Both the position numbers and the translations under genes were made by a program. Below are positions 8,219-21,568 of a stretch of DNA of 55,927 nucleotides, piece after piece. Every line of letters starts with the position of its first letter. Within the stretch, counting starts at the first letter, position 1. This stretch comes from Gammaproteobacteria bacterium (GTDB taxonomy: Bacteria > Pseudomonadota > Gammaproteobacteria > Steroidobacterales > Steroidobacteraceae): contig JANYJY010000040.1 of NCBI GenBank assembly GCA_025358295.1, positions 1-55,927 on the forward strand. Reading direction: 5' to 3'. The notes beneath the pieces were generated by a model that had not been told where the DNA came from, did no database searches, and saw only the letters and a program-made list of their open reading frames with translations.

Positions 8219-8887
8219 TTAGTGGTAAGTAACCGTCAGCAATGGGGCGAATGAGGCACGATCTGCGCCAGTGGTGTCGTCGATCTCAAGCAGTAACGGA
8301 ATGGCCGGGCCGAGCTCCTCCAAGATGCGGATCTGGAAATCGACGAGTCCCATTTGCTGCGCTTTGACCATCAACGTAGTGACATCAATCGATACATTGG
8401 TGCCCACATCCGACTGCGCAAAATCGGGAGAGACCAATATCGATGCCAGGGGTGGCTGCGCCACTCGGTCGTAGTCAGTCGAAATGATATTCGGGGGCTG
8501 GAATTCGACCAGATCGATGCGAATGGGGAGGGTGCCGACATTCGTCTGCAGGCTCTTCACGTGGATATCCAGAAACGCCGATTCAATGAATGCGTTACCG
8601 GGGACGCCATTGGAACCCGTCAGTTGGAAATCCAGGAACGAGCGGTACTCATCACCGCTGGCGGGATCGATGCCCGCAAAGACGCTTTGCACCGTGGCTG
8701 ACATGCCTTGGGTGACAGTGAACGTGTTGGCCAACGTAAGTGCAATATCGCCGTCGAAGCTTGGGTCGCTCTGGATTTGGGTGGTGTATGAGACCGGCGG
8801 CCCGAGGGCATGGTCCCCACCGCCACATGAGGTCAGACCGATGCATGTGAAGGCCAGGGCTAGTGCGACTCGTTGCAGATTGATCAT
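8219..8887 (-). CDS. Lipoprotein with DNRLRE-like beta-domain
   Basis: A 222-aa protein with signal peptide and lipobox LTSC (Cys21) followed by a GGG linker. The remaining ~180 residues are beta-rich. They have FLDFQLTG and IESAFLDIHVKSL in the first half, VSIDVTTLMVKAQ in the second, and end in FAPLLTVTYH. A terminal LxVTY strand is typical of DNRLRE/CBM-like jelly-roll domains found on surface proteins. The likely place is the outer membrane or periplasm; the ligand is unknown. It is monocistronic, with no same-strand gene within 390 bp upstream. Confidence 0.6.
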   Translation of the reverse strand: MINLQRVALALAFTCIGLTSCGGGDHALGPPVSYTTQIQSDPSFDGDIALTLANTFTVTQGMSATVQSVFAGIDPASGDEYRSFLDFQLTGSNGVPGNAFIESAFLDIHVKSLQTNVGTLPIRIDLVEFQPPNIISTDYDRVAQPPLASILVSPDFAQSDVGTNVSIDVTTLMVKAQQMGLVDFQIRILEELGPAIPLLLEIDDTTGADRASFAPLLTVTYH

Positions 8888-9283
8888 CCCGTACTCCCAT
8901 TGCGAAATACCATCTTACTGGTTTTGTGGCAGAACGATGTCCGCAAACTACAGTACGCAAGAAGCGTTCGCGGGTTGACAATACCGGACGAAATACATTT
9001 TGCTGGCAGGGATTGAAAAATTTACACGCCTTTGACGTCGACGCGGTCGCACGAGCGGACAAATCGCCGAAAAGTCTATATCAGATATGCGTGGGCGTCT
9101 TATGACACAAAGCGATCTTGGCGGACCGAGGCTGCCCAAGTGTAGCTTAGCGAGATCACATAGCCGGAAATGGCGAAGAACAGATCCACTCCGCTCGACG
9201 CGTCCTACGGAAATATTGGAACGTAGGATTACAGTCAGTCGAAGTGATCGCTCCCGAGTCCGACCAGGCCGCTAAGCCCCGAA
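8888..9283. other. 396-bp intergenic region, no gene seen
   Basis: It separates two - strand genes and should hold the promoter of the lipoprotein and the end of the hybrid-kinase transcript. A small palindrome, ATATC-A-GATAT, is at 9078-9088. Open frames here lack ribosome binding sites and family features. Confidence 0.4.
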
Positions 9284-12200
9284 TTAGCCCGCCTTCAATC
9301 GTAGATAGGCAGACATCTTTTTAATTTCGTCGGCGAGGTTTTCCGCCAGCGCTGGAATGTGTGTGGAGTTGCCCGACGCTGCGGCTGTTTCGAGTTGGGC
9401 CGCGGCTGATGCGGCGGCCGAGGCGCGCAGATTCGCGCTGGCGCCTTTGAGTGAGTGCGCGGAATCGCGCAATGCGGCGTTGTCACCCTTGCTCAGCGCG
9501 CTTGAGATTGCGTCGAGTTCGTGCTCTCCGGTGCGAATGAATGCGTTCGCCAGATCGCGGGCGAATACTTCATCGCCATCGATGGATTCCAGCAACGCTG
9601 ACCAGTCGACCGGTTGATTCTGATGCGCGGCAACGGCAACGGGCGCGAGTCTCTCTGGTTCATTCGCCGCCATGTCATCCTCGACGGCTGTCGCTGCCTC
9701 ATCGGCGGAAGCCATATTCGCCGAACTGACATTGCGCAACAGTCGCTCCAGACAGATATCCAGCTTGGTGCGGTCAATGGGTTTGGCGAGGTAGTCATCC
9801 ATGCCGGCGGCGCGGCATTTTTCTTCGTCGCCTTTGATGGCGTGTGCGGTGAGCGCCACGATGGGGATATGACGCTTGCCATCCTCGAGCCTGCGAATCT
9901 CGCGCGTGGCCTCGTAGCCGTCCATCTGCGGCATCTGGCAATCCATGATGATGAGATCGAATTTTCCGGTCTGCCATGCGGCGACCGCTGCGAGGCCGTC
10001 TCCGACGACGTCCACACGGTAGTCTAATTTCTCGAGCAACCGCAGGGCAACTTTCTGATTGACCAGATTGTCTTCGGCCAGAAGAAGTCGATTGCGACCC
10101 TGGCCCCGCTGCACCCGCAATGCATTTCGCGTGATCATGGGCTGACTTTGCAGATGCCATGACTGAGCGGAGTTGGCCAAGGCCAACACCAAACAGGCCG
10201 TCAGGTCTCGCTGCGTGACGGGCTTCAGCAAATACGCCGCAAAGCCGATGTCGGCAAATAGTTGTCCATCGCCGCCCTGACCGGAGGACGTCAAGAGAAT
10301 CAGGCGGGTCGATTTCAGGGCCTCATCCTGGATGACATTTCTGCCCAGCTCCGCACCGTCGCAATCGGGCATCAGATGATCGAGTAGCGCTGCGTCGAAG
10401 GGCCGGCCCGCGGCGGCGGCCTGGCGCATGAGCGTCAATGCTTCATCCGCCGAGCTCGCGGATATCGGTTCGACGCCGCAGAGCAGCAGTTGACCCATGA
10501 GGACTTTGCGATTCGTGGCGTTGTCGTCCACGACCAATACGCGCTGCCCTTTGATCGACGTCGGCGCCGGATAAACCGGGAGCAAGCTTGACGTGGCAGG
10601 CCCGAAGTGCGCGGTGAACCAGAATAGAGAACCCTCGCCTTCGACACTCTCGGCACCGGTTTTGCCGCCCATCAGATCGACGAGGCGACGAACGATCGAT
10701 AATCCTAAGCCGGTGCCGCCGAATCTGCGGGTCGTCGAGGTGTCCACCTGCATGAACGGCGTAAATAGGGATTCCAGTCGGTCGGCAGGAATGCCGATCC
10801 CCGTGTCGCGCACCTCGCAGCGAACCATCGTGCCGTTGGGCCCTGTTTCGAGGACTTTGATCTCGATGGAGACCTCACCCTTGGTCGTGAACTTGATTGC
10901 GTTGCCCGCGAGATTCAGCAGAATCTGGCGGATGCGCCCGGAATCGCCCTTCACCAGATCGGGGAGCTTCGCATCGATTTGAGCAGTCAGCTCGAGGCCC
11001 TTGGCGTGGGCGTCGACGGACAGCAGCCGTGCGACGTCATAGAAGGTGTCGCGCAAGTCCACGTCCACTTGTTCGAGTTCCAGCTTGCCGGCTTCCACTT
11101 TCGAGAAATCGAGAATGTCATTGATGACGGTGAGCAGCGAAGTGCCGCTGTTGCGAATCGTTTCCGCGTAATCGCGCTGCAGGGCATCGAGCTTAGTGTC
11201 GAGCAAAAGTTCGGTCATGCCCAGCACACCATTCATCGGCGTGCGTATTTCGTGGCTCATATTGGCGAGAAAATCGCTTTTCGCGCGGTTGGCGGATTCC
11301 GCCACTTCCTTGGCACGCAGCGTTTCCAGCGCAGCCGCTTTCAAGTCCGTTAGGTCGAGTACGATTCCCTGTATCTCGATCGGCTGTCCGCGAACATCGC
11401 TGCGCGTGGCGACGGCGGCGCGCACGTACTTGACGGCATCGTGGACGAGGAGTCGATGATCGAGGGTGCGTGATCCTCCATGGGTGCTCAGATCGGCGAG
11501 CATGGTTTCGACCGATGCGCGGTCGTCCGGATGAGTGGCCGCGAGATAGGCCGCCAGCGCGAGGTCGCTATCCGCGGGATTACCCAGCAGGTGCCGAAGC
11601 TCGTCTGACATGGAACCGGCGCGAGTGCGGAGGTTTGCATACCAGGTTCCCAAATTGGCGAATTGCTGGGCCCTTTTCAATTGATCTTCGGTCTGCGCTT
11701 GAGCTGCGATTGCTCGACGCCGCGCGCTTTCGGACCGCCAGATCGCAACCCCATTGAGGAAGGCGAGAGCACCTGCAATCAAAATGCCCAATACAGCGGA
11801 TATGTCGACTCGCCTCAGCAGTTGCCGATACCGCTCGGCCCGCATGGTGATGCCGACATACCCGGTCATTTCCCCATTCCGGGCGAACACCGGCGCATGA
11901 GCCCTGATCCCCATGCCCCAGGCCGTGGCGGTGGGTTCACTTTCCACGGCCAGCCGTCGCGTTCGGGTGACCTCCAGTTCTCCCGGACTCGGTTCTGACT
12001 CTTCCATGGGAGGAGAGTGATTTGGCCTGCCCGCCTCGTCGAAAGTGCCCTGCTGGGTTCCGTCGAGCACGAAGTGCATGACGTTTCCTTGAACGACTCC
12101 GACATAGGCGAATCGGATATCCGGATTCGTGTCGAGCAAGGCCCGCAGAGGGCGCGCGGCACGGTCGTATTCCGGCGATCCGTCCTGATTAGGGTTGTTG

Positions 12201-12436
12201 AAGGACTGGAGTTGGTCTCCGTCGATGAGGGCGGCGGTGCCTGCGACCGTGCGCGCCAGATAGGTCCTAATGTCTTCCAAAAGAATCTGGCGGACGATGA
12301 CATCGACCACGGCTATACCCGCGATCGCGGTTCCCCACGCGATCAGGCCTCCAACAATGGCGGACAACAGGGGACGTGCCTCGTGAGCTATCCGGCCGGC
12401 CGATCTTGGGGGCTGCGAAACTATCGACTTACTCAC
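9284..12436 (-). CDS. Hybrid sensor histidine kinase, two REC domains and Hpt (BarA-like)
   Basis: A 1050-aa multidomain phosphorelay protein. Membrane segments are at about 23-47 and 212-233, flanking a periplasmic sensor of ~165 residues. A PAS-like region (about 255-365) follows. Then come HisKA with [11 protein letters not shown] (His395), an ATPase domain with N box [10 protein letters not shown]1 DTGIGIP and G2 [13 protein letters not shown]1 with VVDDN and phosphoacceptor Asp686, REC2 with AEDN and Asp832, and Hpt with SAHSLKG (His994). The start is GTG. It has all parts of a His-Asp-His-Asp relay except a DNA-binding output, and no response regulator is nearby. Confidence 0.93.
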   Translation of the reverse strand: MSKSIVSQPPRSAGRIAHEARPLLSAIVGGLIAWGTAIAGIAVVDVIVRQILLEDIRTYLARTVAGTAALIDGDQLQSFNNPNQDGSPEYDRAARPLRALLDTNPDIRFAYVGVVQGNVMHFVLDGTQQGTFDEAGRPNHSPPMEESEPSPGELEVTRTRRLAVESEPTATAWGMGIRAHAPVFARNGEMTGYVGITMRAERYRQLLRRVDISAVLGILIAGALAFLNGVAIWRSESARRRAIAAQAQTEDQLKRAQQFANLGTWYANLRTRAGSMSDELRHLLGNPADSDLALAAYLAATHPDDRASVETMLADLSTHGGSRTLDHRLLVHDAVKYVRAAVATRSDVRGQPIEIQGIVLDLTDLKAAALETLRAKEVAESANRAKSDFLANMSHEIRTPMNGVLGMTELLLDTKLDALQRDYAETIRNSGTSLLTVINDILDFSKVEAGKLELEQVDVDLRDTFYDVARLLSVDAHAKGLELTAQIDAKLPDLVKGDSGRIRQILLNLAGNAIKFTTKGEVSIEIKVLETGPNGTMVRCEVRDTGIGIPADRLESLFTPFMQVDTSTTRRFGGTGLGLSIVRRLVDLMGGKTGAESVEGEGSLFWFTAHFGPATSSLLPVYPAPTSIKGQRVLVVDDNATNRKVLMGQLLLCGVEPISASSADEALTLMRQAAAAGRPFDAALLDHLMPDCDGAELGRNVIQDEALKSTRLILLTSSGQGGDGQLFADIGFAAYLLKPVTQRDLTACLVLALANSAQSWHLQSQPMITRNALRVQRGQGRNRLLLAEDNLVNQKVALRLLEKLDYRVDVVGDGLAAVAAWQTGKFDLIIMDCQMPQMDGYEATREIRRLEDGKRHIPIVALTAHAIKGDEEKCRAAGMDDYLAKPIDRTKLDICLERLLRNVSSANMASADEAATAVEDDMAANEPERLAPVAVAAHQNQPVDWSALLESIDGDEVFARDLANAFIRTGEHELDAISSALSKGDNAALRDSAHSLKGASANLRASAAASAAAQLETAAASGNSTHIPALAENLADEIKKMSAYLRLKAG

Positions 12437-12641
12437 GGGTGTCAGGGATTACCTTAGACGCTGGTGTAGGAGTTTTTATGAGGCATTGGGCTTGAGAATA
12501 ATCCGTTCCCGTAGGCGATAACCATCCTAATCTGCCTGATTCGCGATGCGCATCTCGAAGCGAGGGGCAAAAGAACTTGACCGATCGGGGTGGTTCAGTC
12601 AGGTTTCCCATCTAATTTTGATTTATGAGAGCTTAAGGACT

Positions 12642-14390
<1,749 letters not shown>

Positions 14391-14396
<6 letters not shown>

Positions 14397-14424
14397 GAGC
14401 CGCTTACATACTGAGAGTCGCTTA
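14391..14424. repeat. 18-bp tandem duplication across two stop codons
   Basis: TACTGAGAGCCGCTTA at 14391-14406 is repeated at 14409-14424 with one mismatch (T for C). The first copy carries the esterase stop TGA. The second contains the convergent TfpX stop codon at its end. It looks like a recent small tandem duplication. Confidence 0.8.
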
Positions 14425-15177
14425 TTTCGCTTCGAGCAAGGCTTTGAGGGTCGCGGTGGCCGGGTCGAACACGGCGAGCAAGGGCCGCCCCCGCCCTAAC
14501 AGCGCCATCGAATTCTTCTGATCGGCTGCGAATCCCGACGCCTGCAGGCGTTCTTTGAGCCGTTTCCTTTCGTTGCCCGAAAAGTAGCCGATATCATCCA
14601 CCTTCTTCAGTTGCGTGCGAAGTGACGGCAGTCCCTGGTCCCAGGGCTTGAAGTATCTTGGCATCGATATCACATCGTCGCCCCCGCTGATCGCGGAGTT
14701 CAAGACTCGATCATGTTCCTTCGGGTCTTGCGGCAGCGGCGCCCAAACCCAGCGAGGCAGGCTATACCAGTGCGGCGCAAATTCCACATGCTGTCGGCGG
14801 GCGGCAGCACCTTCCTCGGGATTGATATCGTAGGCCTGCACGATCTGCAGTATGGTCTCGGAGAAGGCGTAGTACAGCGGTCGTCCGTTCCAAATCGACA
14901 TCGTGCCGTACAGCAGAGCAACGATCTGTATCGCAATGATTACCGCGATGTCGCGCGCAAGCACGCGGCGTAATTTATTCTGGTTCGCCACAATGAAGGT
15001 GAGAATCGGACCGACGACCAGATCGACGCCGGCCATCACTAGAACCACTTGGGAGACGCCGGCCAAGTACCAGCCCGGCCATCGATACCACGCGAAGTAA
15101 AGAGCGCCGAACACCAATGTCAGCGCGACCGCGCTCGAGAGCAGATGCATGCCAAACGCCTTTAACCGGAAACGCAT
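14422..15177 (-). CDS. TfpX/TfpZ-type pilin accessory membrane protein
   Basis: A 251-aa protein with three or four N-terminal membrane helices, at about 10-30, 36-62 and 74-94. They include the family features YFAWYRWPGWYLAG, GVDLVVGPILTFIV and ALLYGTMSIW. A periplasmic C-terminal domain follows. Such proteins accompany certain type IV pilins in Pseudomonas and Xanthomonas and are needed for assembly or stability of their cognate pilin. Here no pilin or pil gene is near, so the partner must be elsewhere, or the protein has another role. Confidence 0.75.
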   Translation of the reverse strand: MRFRLKAFGMHLLSSAVALTLVFGALYFAWYRWPGWYLAGVSQVVLVMAGVDLVVGPILTFIVANQNKLRRVLARDIAVIIAIQIVALLYGTMSIWNGRPLYYAFSETILQIVQAYDINPEEGAAARRQHVEFAPHWYSLPRWVWAPLPQDPKEHDRVLNSAISGGDDVISMPRYFKPWDQGLPSLRTQLKKVDDIGYFSGNERKRLKERLQASGFAADQKNSMALLGRGRPLLAVFDPATATLKALLEAK

Positions 15178-15224
15178 AATTATTATATTGTCAGAAATCT
15201 ACCGGTCAATTGAGAGGTGCGCAT

Positions 15225-15947
15225 CTATGTAACGGAGATGCTGTGCCGATGTCCCTTTGCTCCGTCCGGGGGCGCGGCCGCGTGATGCCATACACGAAAT
15301 CCGCCGAGAAAGGCGAAATCATTGCTGCCGAGGCGCGAGTTCTTCGGCAGCCGTTTCAATTTTCGCGCATTGCCACCGCCGATGACCACATAGTCCGCTT
15401 CGAGCAGTGTGCTCAGCTGCGCGACCACTTCACTGACAGTTCGTCGCCATTTCTTGCCGCCCAATCGCTTCAGGCCGCGCTCACCGACGTAGTCCTCATA
15501 GGTTCGTCCTTTCTTATAAGCCAGATGCGCGAGCTCCATCGGGGCAACGACGCCGTCGACGATCATCGCCGAGCCCAGTCCGGTACCCAGGCCGAGAAAA
15601 AGCATTCGGCCGCCCTCGTAGCTGCCGATGGCCTGCATCGCGGCGTCGTTCATGATGCGGGTCGGCCTGCCGAAGGCCTTGCGAAAATCGAATCCCACCC
15701 ACCCGGGTCCCAGATTATGGGGTTCAGCAACGATCTTACCGTGCAGTACCACCCCAGGATAACCGATGGAGACCGCTTCGTAGACCCAGTCGCCGGTCAG
15801 CGCATGGATCTGCGAGACCATCTGACGGGGCGTGAGATCCGGCCCCGATTCGAATTGGCGCAACTCTCGACGCCCAAAAACACGCGCTTTTACGTGACTT
15901 CCGCCGATATCGATGGCGAGTACTCGCCGATAGCGTTTTGGCTTCAT
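15225..15947 (-). CDS. ROK-family kinase, polyphosphate-glucokinase-like
   Basis: A 240-aa protein with the phosphate-binding DIGGSHVKA at 14-22, a second phosphate motif LGLGTGLGSAMIVDG and the adenosine-type VIGGGNARKL. PMELAHLAYKKGRTYEDYVG fits polyphosphate/ATP glucokinases (PpgK), in which ELGH precedes a PpgK-specific segment. The histidine of the E-x-GH motif is kept as ELAH. It probably phosphorylates glucose in the cytosol; whether polyphosphate or ATP is used is not visible. It starts 15 bp after the class C serine hydrolase stop, so the two are probably co-transcribed. Confidence 0.75.
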   Translation of the reverse strand: MKPKRYRRVLAIDIGGSHVKARVFGRRELRQFESGPDLTPRQMVSQIHALTGDWVYEAVSIGYPGVVLHGKIVAEPHNLGPGWVGFDFRKAFGRPTRIMNDAAMQAIGSYEGGRMLFLGLGTGLGSAMIVDGVVAPMELAHLAYKKGRTYEDYVGERGLKRLGGKKWRRTVSEVVAQLSTLLEADYVVIGGGNARKLKRLPKNSRLGSNDFAFLGGFRVWHHAAAPPDGAKGHRHSISVT

Positions 15948-15962
15948 GACCGAAACGATACC

Positions 15963-17102
<1,140 letters not shown>

Positions 17103-17180
17103 TTCAAGACTTCATAAACATCGGCCGCTCTGACCTATGTCAAATATACTCGGACTTTCCCGATGGGTCTCCTTAGATAG

Positions 17181-17834
17181 ATGAACAAGAAACCATACGA
17201 CCTGATCATTTTCGATTGTGACGGCGTGCTGGTGGACAGCGAAGTGATTACCTGCCGCATTTTTTCCAACATGCTCAACGAACTGGGTCTCACGATTTCA
17301 ATCGACGAGGTATTCGAACGATTTGTCGGTAAATCCATGGCGCAATGCCTGGAGATGATTGCGGGACTGATGACTGCTGATGTTCCGGAGGATTTCGTTT
17401 CTCGATTTCACGCTCGCACCACGGCGGCGCTCAAAGCGGAGCTAACGGCGGTTCCGGGTATAGAATTGGCGCTGCAGGCCATCCGCATTCCCTACTGTGT
17501 GGCGTCCAACGGCACCCACGAGAAGATGCAGGCCACGCTGGGTATTACCGGCCTGCTGCCGAAATTCAAGGATCGGGTATTCAGCGTCTCGGAAGTGGCC
17601 AGAGGCAAGCCATTTCCCGACGTGTTCTTGCACGCGGCGAGGAAGCTCGGCGCCGCGCCGTCTGCGTGCGCCGTCATCGAGGATACCCCGACAGGAGTGA
17701 GTGCAGGAGTGGCAGCAGGCATGACCGTGTACGGTTACAGCGCACGCACGCCGGCCCAGCGCTTGACGGACGCGGGCGCGCATTGCATTTTCGATCGCAT
17801 GAGCGATCTACCGCGATTGCTCGCCGGCAACTGA
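17181..17834 (+). CDS. HAD-family sugar-phosphate phosphatase
   Basis: A 217-aa cytosolic HAD hydrolase, subfamily IA. Motif I is FDCDGVLVDSE (nucleophile Asp12, acid Asp14), motif II VASNGT, motif III Lys in GKPFPDVFL and motif IV VIEDTPTGVSAG. A four-helix cap follows motif I. Overall it is closest to the YieH/beta-phosphoglucomutase-like group, which acts on 6-phosphogluconate or small sugar phosphates. The exact substrate is not readable from sequence. acuI follows 57 bp downstream. Confidence 0.85.
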   Translation: MNKKPYDLIIFDCDGVLVDSEVITCRIFSNMLNELGLTISIDEVFERFVGKSMAQCLEMIAGLMTADVPEDFVSRFHARTTAALKAELTAVPGIELALQAIRIPYCVASNGTHEKMQATLGITGLLPKFKDRVFSVSEVARGKPFPDVFLHAARKLGAAPSACAVIEDTPTGVSAGVAAGMTVYGYSARTPAQRLTDAGAHCIFDRMSDLPRLLAGN

Positions 17835-17891
17835 AATAGGGCTTTTGCGCCGCTGTTTATATTTGAACCTTCATGGACTATCAGGTGAGAT

Positions 17892-18875
17892 ATGTTTAAT
17901 GCAGTTCTGATCGAACGCGATGACCGTCCCTATCGAGCGAGCTATACCTCACTCGATGACAAGCGTTTGCCCGCCGGCGATGTGACGGTACGAGTCGATT
18001 ACTCCTCGCTGAATTACAAAGACGGGTTGGCGATTACCGGCAAGGTGCCGGTGGTGCGACAATTTCCAATGGTTCCGGGAATCGATTTTGCGGGCTCGGT
18101 CGTGGCATCCGAGAACGCCTCATATCGGGCCGGAGACCGGGTCATACTCAATGGTTGGGGTGTCGGTGAGCAGCATTGGGGCGGCCTTGCTCAGCTTGCT
18201 CGCGTAAAGGGGGAGTGGCTGATCCCGATGCCGGGCGCATTCACGGCTCGACAATGCATGGCCATTGGCACGGCCGGCTACACCGCCATGCTGTGCGTCA
18301 TCGCTCTGGAGCGCCATGCAGTGCTGCCCGATAGCGGCGAGATATTGGTCACAGGGGCTGCGGGCGGAGTTGGCACGGTGGCGGTTGCCGTGCTCGCCAA
18401 GCTGGGATATCGCGTGGTTGCCGTGACCGGCCGCCCCGCCGAGGCCGAATTCTTAAAGAAATTGGGTGCGGCAGAAATACTGGATCGCGCGCTTTTCTCA
18501 AATCCGGGCAAACCCCTCGCCAAGGAGCGCTGGGCGGGTGCCATCGATGTGGTTGGAAGCCATACCTTGGCCAACGTTTGCGCCTCCCTGCGCTATGCAG
18601 GAGTCGTCGCGGCATGTGGACTTGCCGGAGGGATGGATTTTCCGGCGACCGTGGCGCCGTTCATTTTGCGGGGCGTCACGCTGGCGGGGGTGGATAGCGT
18701 CATGTGCCCACGTGTCCATCGGCTGGAGGCCTGGCGCCGGCTGAGTCAGGACTTGGATATCGATAAGCTGGAGTCTCTCACCGAGGAAATTGCCCTCTCG
18801 CAGGTCATTGACCGAGCCGCCGGGTTTCTCGAGGGGAGAATTCGCGGCCGCATCGTAGTCGATGCAAACAGTTAG
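17892..18875 (+). CDS. acuI: Acrylyl-CoA reductase (NADPH), AcuI/YhdH family
   Basis: A 327-aa zinc-free medium-chain dehydrogenase. Family features are [31 protein letters not shown] (split across 39-69), [15 protein letters not shown], and the Rossmann motif [16 protein letters not shown]. AcuI reduces toxic acrylyl-CoA to propionyl-CoA with NADPH, in DMSP or 3-hydroxypropionate breakdown. The ribosome binding site is AGGTGAGAT. Its stop overlaps the yeiH stop on the other strand by 4 bp. Confidence 0.9.
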   Translation: MFNAVLIERDDRPYRASYTSLDDKRLPAGDVTVRVDYSSLNYKDGLAITGKVPVVRQFPMVPGIDFAGSVVASENASYRAGDRVILNGWGVGEQHWGGLAQLARVKGEWLIPMPGAFTARQCMAIGTAGYTAMLCVIALERHAVLPDSGEILVTGAAGGVGTVAVAVLAKLGYRVVAVTGRPAEAEFLKKLGAAEILDRALFSNPGKPLAKERWAGAIDVVGSHTLANVCASLRYAGVVAACGLAGGMDFPATVAPFILRGVTLAGVDSVMCPRVHRLEAWRRLSQDLDIDKLESLTEEIALSQVIDRAAGFLEGRIRGRIVVDANS

Positions 18876-19912
18876 CGAGCGCCGCCGACGGTAAGTATCC
18901 AACTCAATACCAGCAGCGCCAAGAAGATAGTTTCCGCTGCGATGAGGGCGATGGCCCGCTTGCCGACGGCCATCATTTCACGCAGCGAAGTCTTCATGCC
19001 GAGAGCGGCCACGGAGACGACCAGCAGCCACTTCGACGCTTCCGTAAGCACCGCGGCGACCGGCGCCGCGACCAGGTTGAACCCATTGAGGGCGGCCAAA
19101 ACGACGAAGGCGATAAGAAACCCCGGCAGCAGCGGGACCTTCTCCTGCGGGGGCGCGTCCAAATCGGTTTTCTTCGCGGCAACGATGGTGATGATGAACA
19201 CCACCGGCAACAACATGGCCACTCGCATTAGCTTCACTATGGTTGCCGTGTCGCCGGTCTGCGGCGAGGAGGCATAGCCTGCGGCGACTACCTGGGCGAC
19301 GTCGTGGATGGATCCGCCGAGGAATCGGCCGGTTTGTACCGGGTCCAAATGCAGATGGGCGACCAGAACCGGGTACAGCACCATGGCGATGGTGCTGTAG
19401 GTCGTGATACAGGCTATCACCACGACGGTATCGCGCTCTGAGTCCTTGCACGGCCACGCCACGGCAATCGCCATCGCGGCGGAGGCGCCGCAAATTCCAA
19501 CCGCGCCGCCGGAGAGGACGCCGTACCGGCCATCGATCTTCATGGCTTTGGCGAGAGCCCAGCCGAAGAGTACGGTCAACGGAACGCTGACCACGACCAT
19601 GATCCAGGTCGACCAGCCGAGCGCGCCGATTTGACCAAAGGTAATGCGCAATCCAAGCAGGGCCACGCTGATGCGCAGAAGACGGCGGGCCGACACATTG
19701 ATGCCGGGCAAGTAGCGCGCCTCAGCCGACAATTGATTCAAGGCCATGCCCAACAGCAGCGCGAATATGACGGGCGGCGCGTGGTAGTGATCCGACAAGT
19801 AAGTTGCGGCCAGAGCCACGATCAGCGTGGCCGCGATTCCGGGACCGTTGATTTCCCATGTTTTGCGAATTTTGTTGGGACGGCAACAGTCGACAATCGT
19901 GGCAAGCTGCAT
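18872..19912 (-). CDS. yeiH: YeiH-family putative sulfate exporter
   Basis: A 346-aa inner-membrane protein with about ten hydrophobic helices. Signature blocks are [37 protein letters not shown] and [15 protein letters not shown], all typical of the YeiH/UPF0324 family. Members are linked to sulfate or sulfonate-derived anion export, but this is not proven for most of them. Its ATG overlaps the glpK stop in TGATG, with no Shine-Dalgarno of its own, so translation is probably coupled to glpK. Confidence 0.85.
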   Translation of the reverse strand: MQLATIVDCCRPNKIRKTWEINGPGIAATLIVALAATYLSDHYHAPPVIFALLLGMALNQLSAEARYLPGINVSARRLLRISVALLGLRITFGQIGALGWSTWIMVVVSVPLTVLFGWALAKAMKIDGRYGVLSGGAVGICGASAAMAIAVAWPCKDSERDTVVVIACITTYSTIAMVLYPVLVAHLHLDPVQTGRFLGGSIHDVAQVVAAGYASSPQTGDTATIVKLMRVAMLLPVVFIITIVAAKKTDLDAPPQEKVPLLPGFLIAFVVLAALNGFNLVAAPVAAVLTEASKWLLVVSVAALGMKTSLREMMAVGKRAIALIAAETIFLALLVLSWILTVGGAR

Positions 19913-21405
19913 CAGGAGGATCTTACCCGCTGCAACGCATTGCGCCAGCCCACGATCTGCGAGTCTCGGTCAGGAATATCCAAGGTCGGTTCGTAACGGG
20001 TCTCGCTACGGCTGAGGGTCGCAATGTCCTCGAGAGAGCCATAGACGCCGCTGCCCAGACCGGCCAGGCAGGCAGCGCCGAATGCAGTGGATTCTGCATT
20101 GGCGGGCCTGCGAATCGGTATCCCGAGAATGTCGGCCAATCTTTGCAAGAATAGAGTGTTATTGGACATACCACCGTCCACCTTGAGAGTCTCCGGTCGA
20201 AGGCCGTCCGCAGCCATGGCGTCGAGCAGGTCGTAGGTTTGAAACGCGACGCTGTCGAGCGCTGCGCGCGCGATTTCGCTGCGGGTCGAGCCGCGGGTCA
20301 GTCCGAGGATGGCGCCGCGCGCATCGGGATCCCAATAGGGCGCACCCAATCCCGTAAACGCCGGCACGAGATAGACGCCGCCGCTGTCAGGCGCCGACTT
20401 CGCGAGCGCTTCGATGTCGGACGCCTTTGCAATGAGGCCGAGTCCATCCCGCAGCCACTGAATTGTCGACCCGGCGGACAGGATGGAGCCCTCCAGAGCG
20501 TAGGTGACGACGCCATTCAGACTATAGGCGATGGTGGTCAGCAATCGATGCTTCGACGGGACGAGCTGTTGAGCCGTGTTGAGCACGAGGAACGCGCCGG
20601 TGCCGTAGGTGCTTTTGACATCCCCCGCCTTGAAGCACGACTGGCCGATCAGTGCGGCCTGCTGATCGCCAGCGATTCCGCAGATGGGCAAGGCTTGGCC
20701 CAGAACACTGGCGTCCGTGAGGCCGAATTTGCCGGCGCTGTCGCGGACTTCCGGCAACACGTTCATTGGCACGTCGAACAGGTCGCAGAGCGCCTCATCC
20801 CAGCGCCCTCTGCCGATGTCGTAAAGTGCGGTGCGGCTGGCATTCGTGGCGTCCGTGATGTGCAGGCGGCCGCCGGTCAACCGCGACACGAGAAAGCTAT
20901 CGATCGTACCGAATGCAATGTGCCCGGCCTTTGCAGCCTCGCGCGCACCGGCGACATGATCGAGAATCCACGCAATTTTAGTCGCGGAAAAATACGGATC
21001 CAAGCGCAGCCCGGTCTTGGCGCCGATGGCGGATTCGCCATGCTCACGGGCCAATTGCCGGCAGCGATCGGCGGTCCTGCGATCCTGCCAGACAATGGCG
21101 TTGTAGATGGGCGCACCGCTGCGCCGATCCCAGAGAATCGTTGTTTCGCGCTGATTGGTAATGCCGATGGCGGCGATAGTCCGCTTCATCGCGGCGATCC
21201 GTTGCAGCACCTGACGGCTGGTGGACAACGCCGTGGCCCAGATCTCTTCGGGATCGTGTTCCACCCAGCCAGGTTGCGGGTAGATTTGTTCGAAACCCTG
21301 CTGCTGTGTCGTTACTACCTCCGCGGTATTCGAGAAAGCGAGGGCACGCGTCGAACTTGTTCCCTGATCGATCGCCAGCAGTAGGTGGTCATTACGCTTC
21401 ATCAT
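19912..21405 (-). CDS. glpK: Glycerol kinase
   Basis: A 497-aa FGGY-family kinase of usual length. It has the phosphate-binding DQGTSSTRALAF at 13-24, the FGGY signature stretch YSLNGVVTYALEGSILSAGSTIQW and the C-terminal DGGMSNNTLFLQRLADIL. It phosphorylates glycerol to sn-glycerol 3-phosphate, feeding phospholipid synthesis or glycolysis. No glpF or glpD is adjacent. It is instead joined to yeiH by a 1-bp stop-start overlap. The upstream leader contains competing inverted repeats (see 21437-21481). Confidence 0.95.
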   Translation of the reverse strand: MMKRNDHLLLAIDQGTSSTRALAFSNTAEVVTTQQQGFEQIYPQPGWVEHDPEEIWATALSTSRQVLQRIAAMKRTIAAIGITNQRETTILWDRRSGAPIYNAIVWQDRRTADRCRQLAREHGESAIGAKTGLRLDPYFSATKIAWILDHVAGAREAAKAGHIAFGTIDSFLVSRLTGGRLHITDATNASRTALYDIGRGRWDEALCDLFDVPMNVLPEVRDSAGKFGLTDASVLGQALPICGIAGDQQAALIGQSCFKAGDVKSTYGTGAFLVLNTAQQLVPSKHRLLTTIAYSLNGVVTYALEGSILSAGSTIQWLRDGLGLIAKASDIEALAKSAPDSGGVYLVPAFTGLGAPYWDPDARGAILGLTRGSTRSEIARAALDSVAFQTYDLLDAMAADGLRPETLKVDGGMSNNTLFLQRLADILGIPIRRPANAESTAFGAACLAGLGSGVYGSLEDIATLSRSETRYEPTLDIPDRDSQIVGWRNALQRVRSS

Positions 21406-21436
21406 TCGAGAATAGCGGGTGGCCGAATCCGCGCAA

Positions 21437-21481
21437 GCGGACCCGGTGTCCGCGGCTGCAATCGAACCCTATCCGCGGACA
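21437..21481 (-). promoter_or_regulatory. Alternative hairpins in the glpK leader
   Basis: On the glpK strand three arms follow each other: TGTCCGCGG (21481-21473), CCGCGGACA (21455-21447) and GTCCGC (21442-21437). The middle arm pairs perfectly with either the first (9 bp, 17-nt loop) or the third (6 bp, 5-nt loop), but not both. The third arm ends 31 nt before the glpK ATG. This may be a switching RNA leader, or a pair of protein-binding CCGCGG sites. Confidence 0.45.
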
Positions 21482-21568
21482 ACTTGGATTTCTCGGAAGG
21501 CATATAAAAATATAAAAAACAATAACTTATAGCTGACTTAAGCTCGGAGGCCGACGGCCCTGCAGTAA

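Noticed and set aside
8974-9010. TTGACA-like -35 element in the 8.9-9.3 kb gap
   Set aside because: No -10 at correct spacing and no gene downstream on that strand.
9087-9275. 62-codon + strand frame in the 396-bp gap
   Set aside because: No ribosome binding site, Arg/Ser-rich, no family match.
20239-21384. 381-codon + strand frame
   Set aside because: Antisense of glpK, which is complete and conserved.
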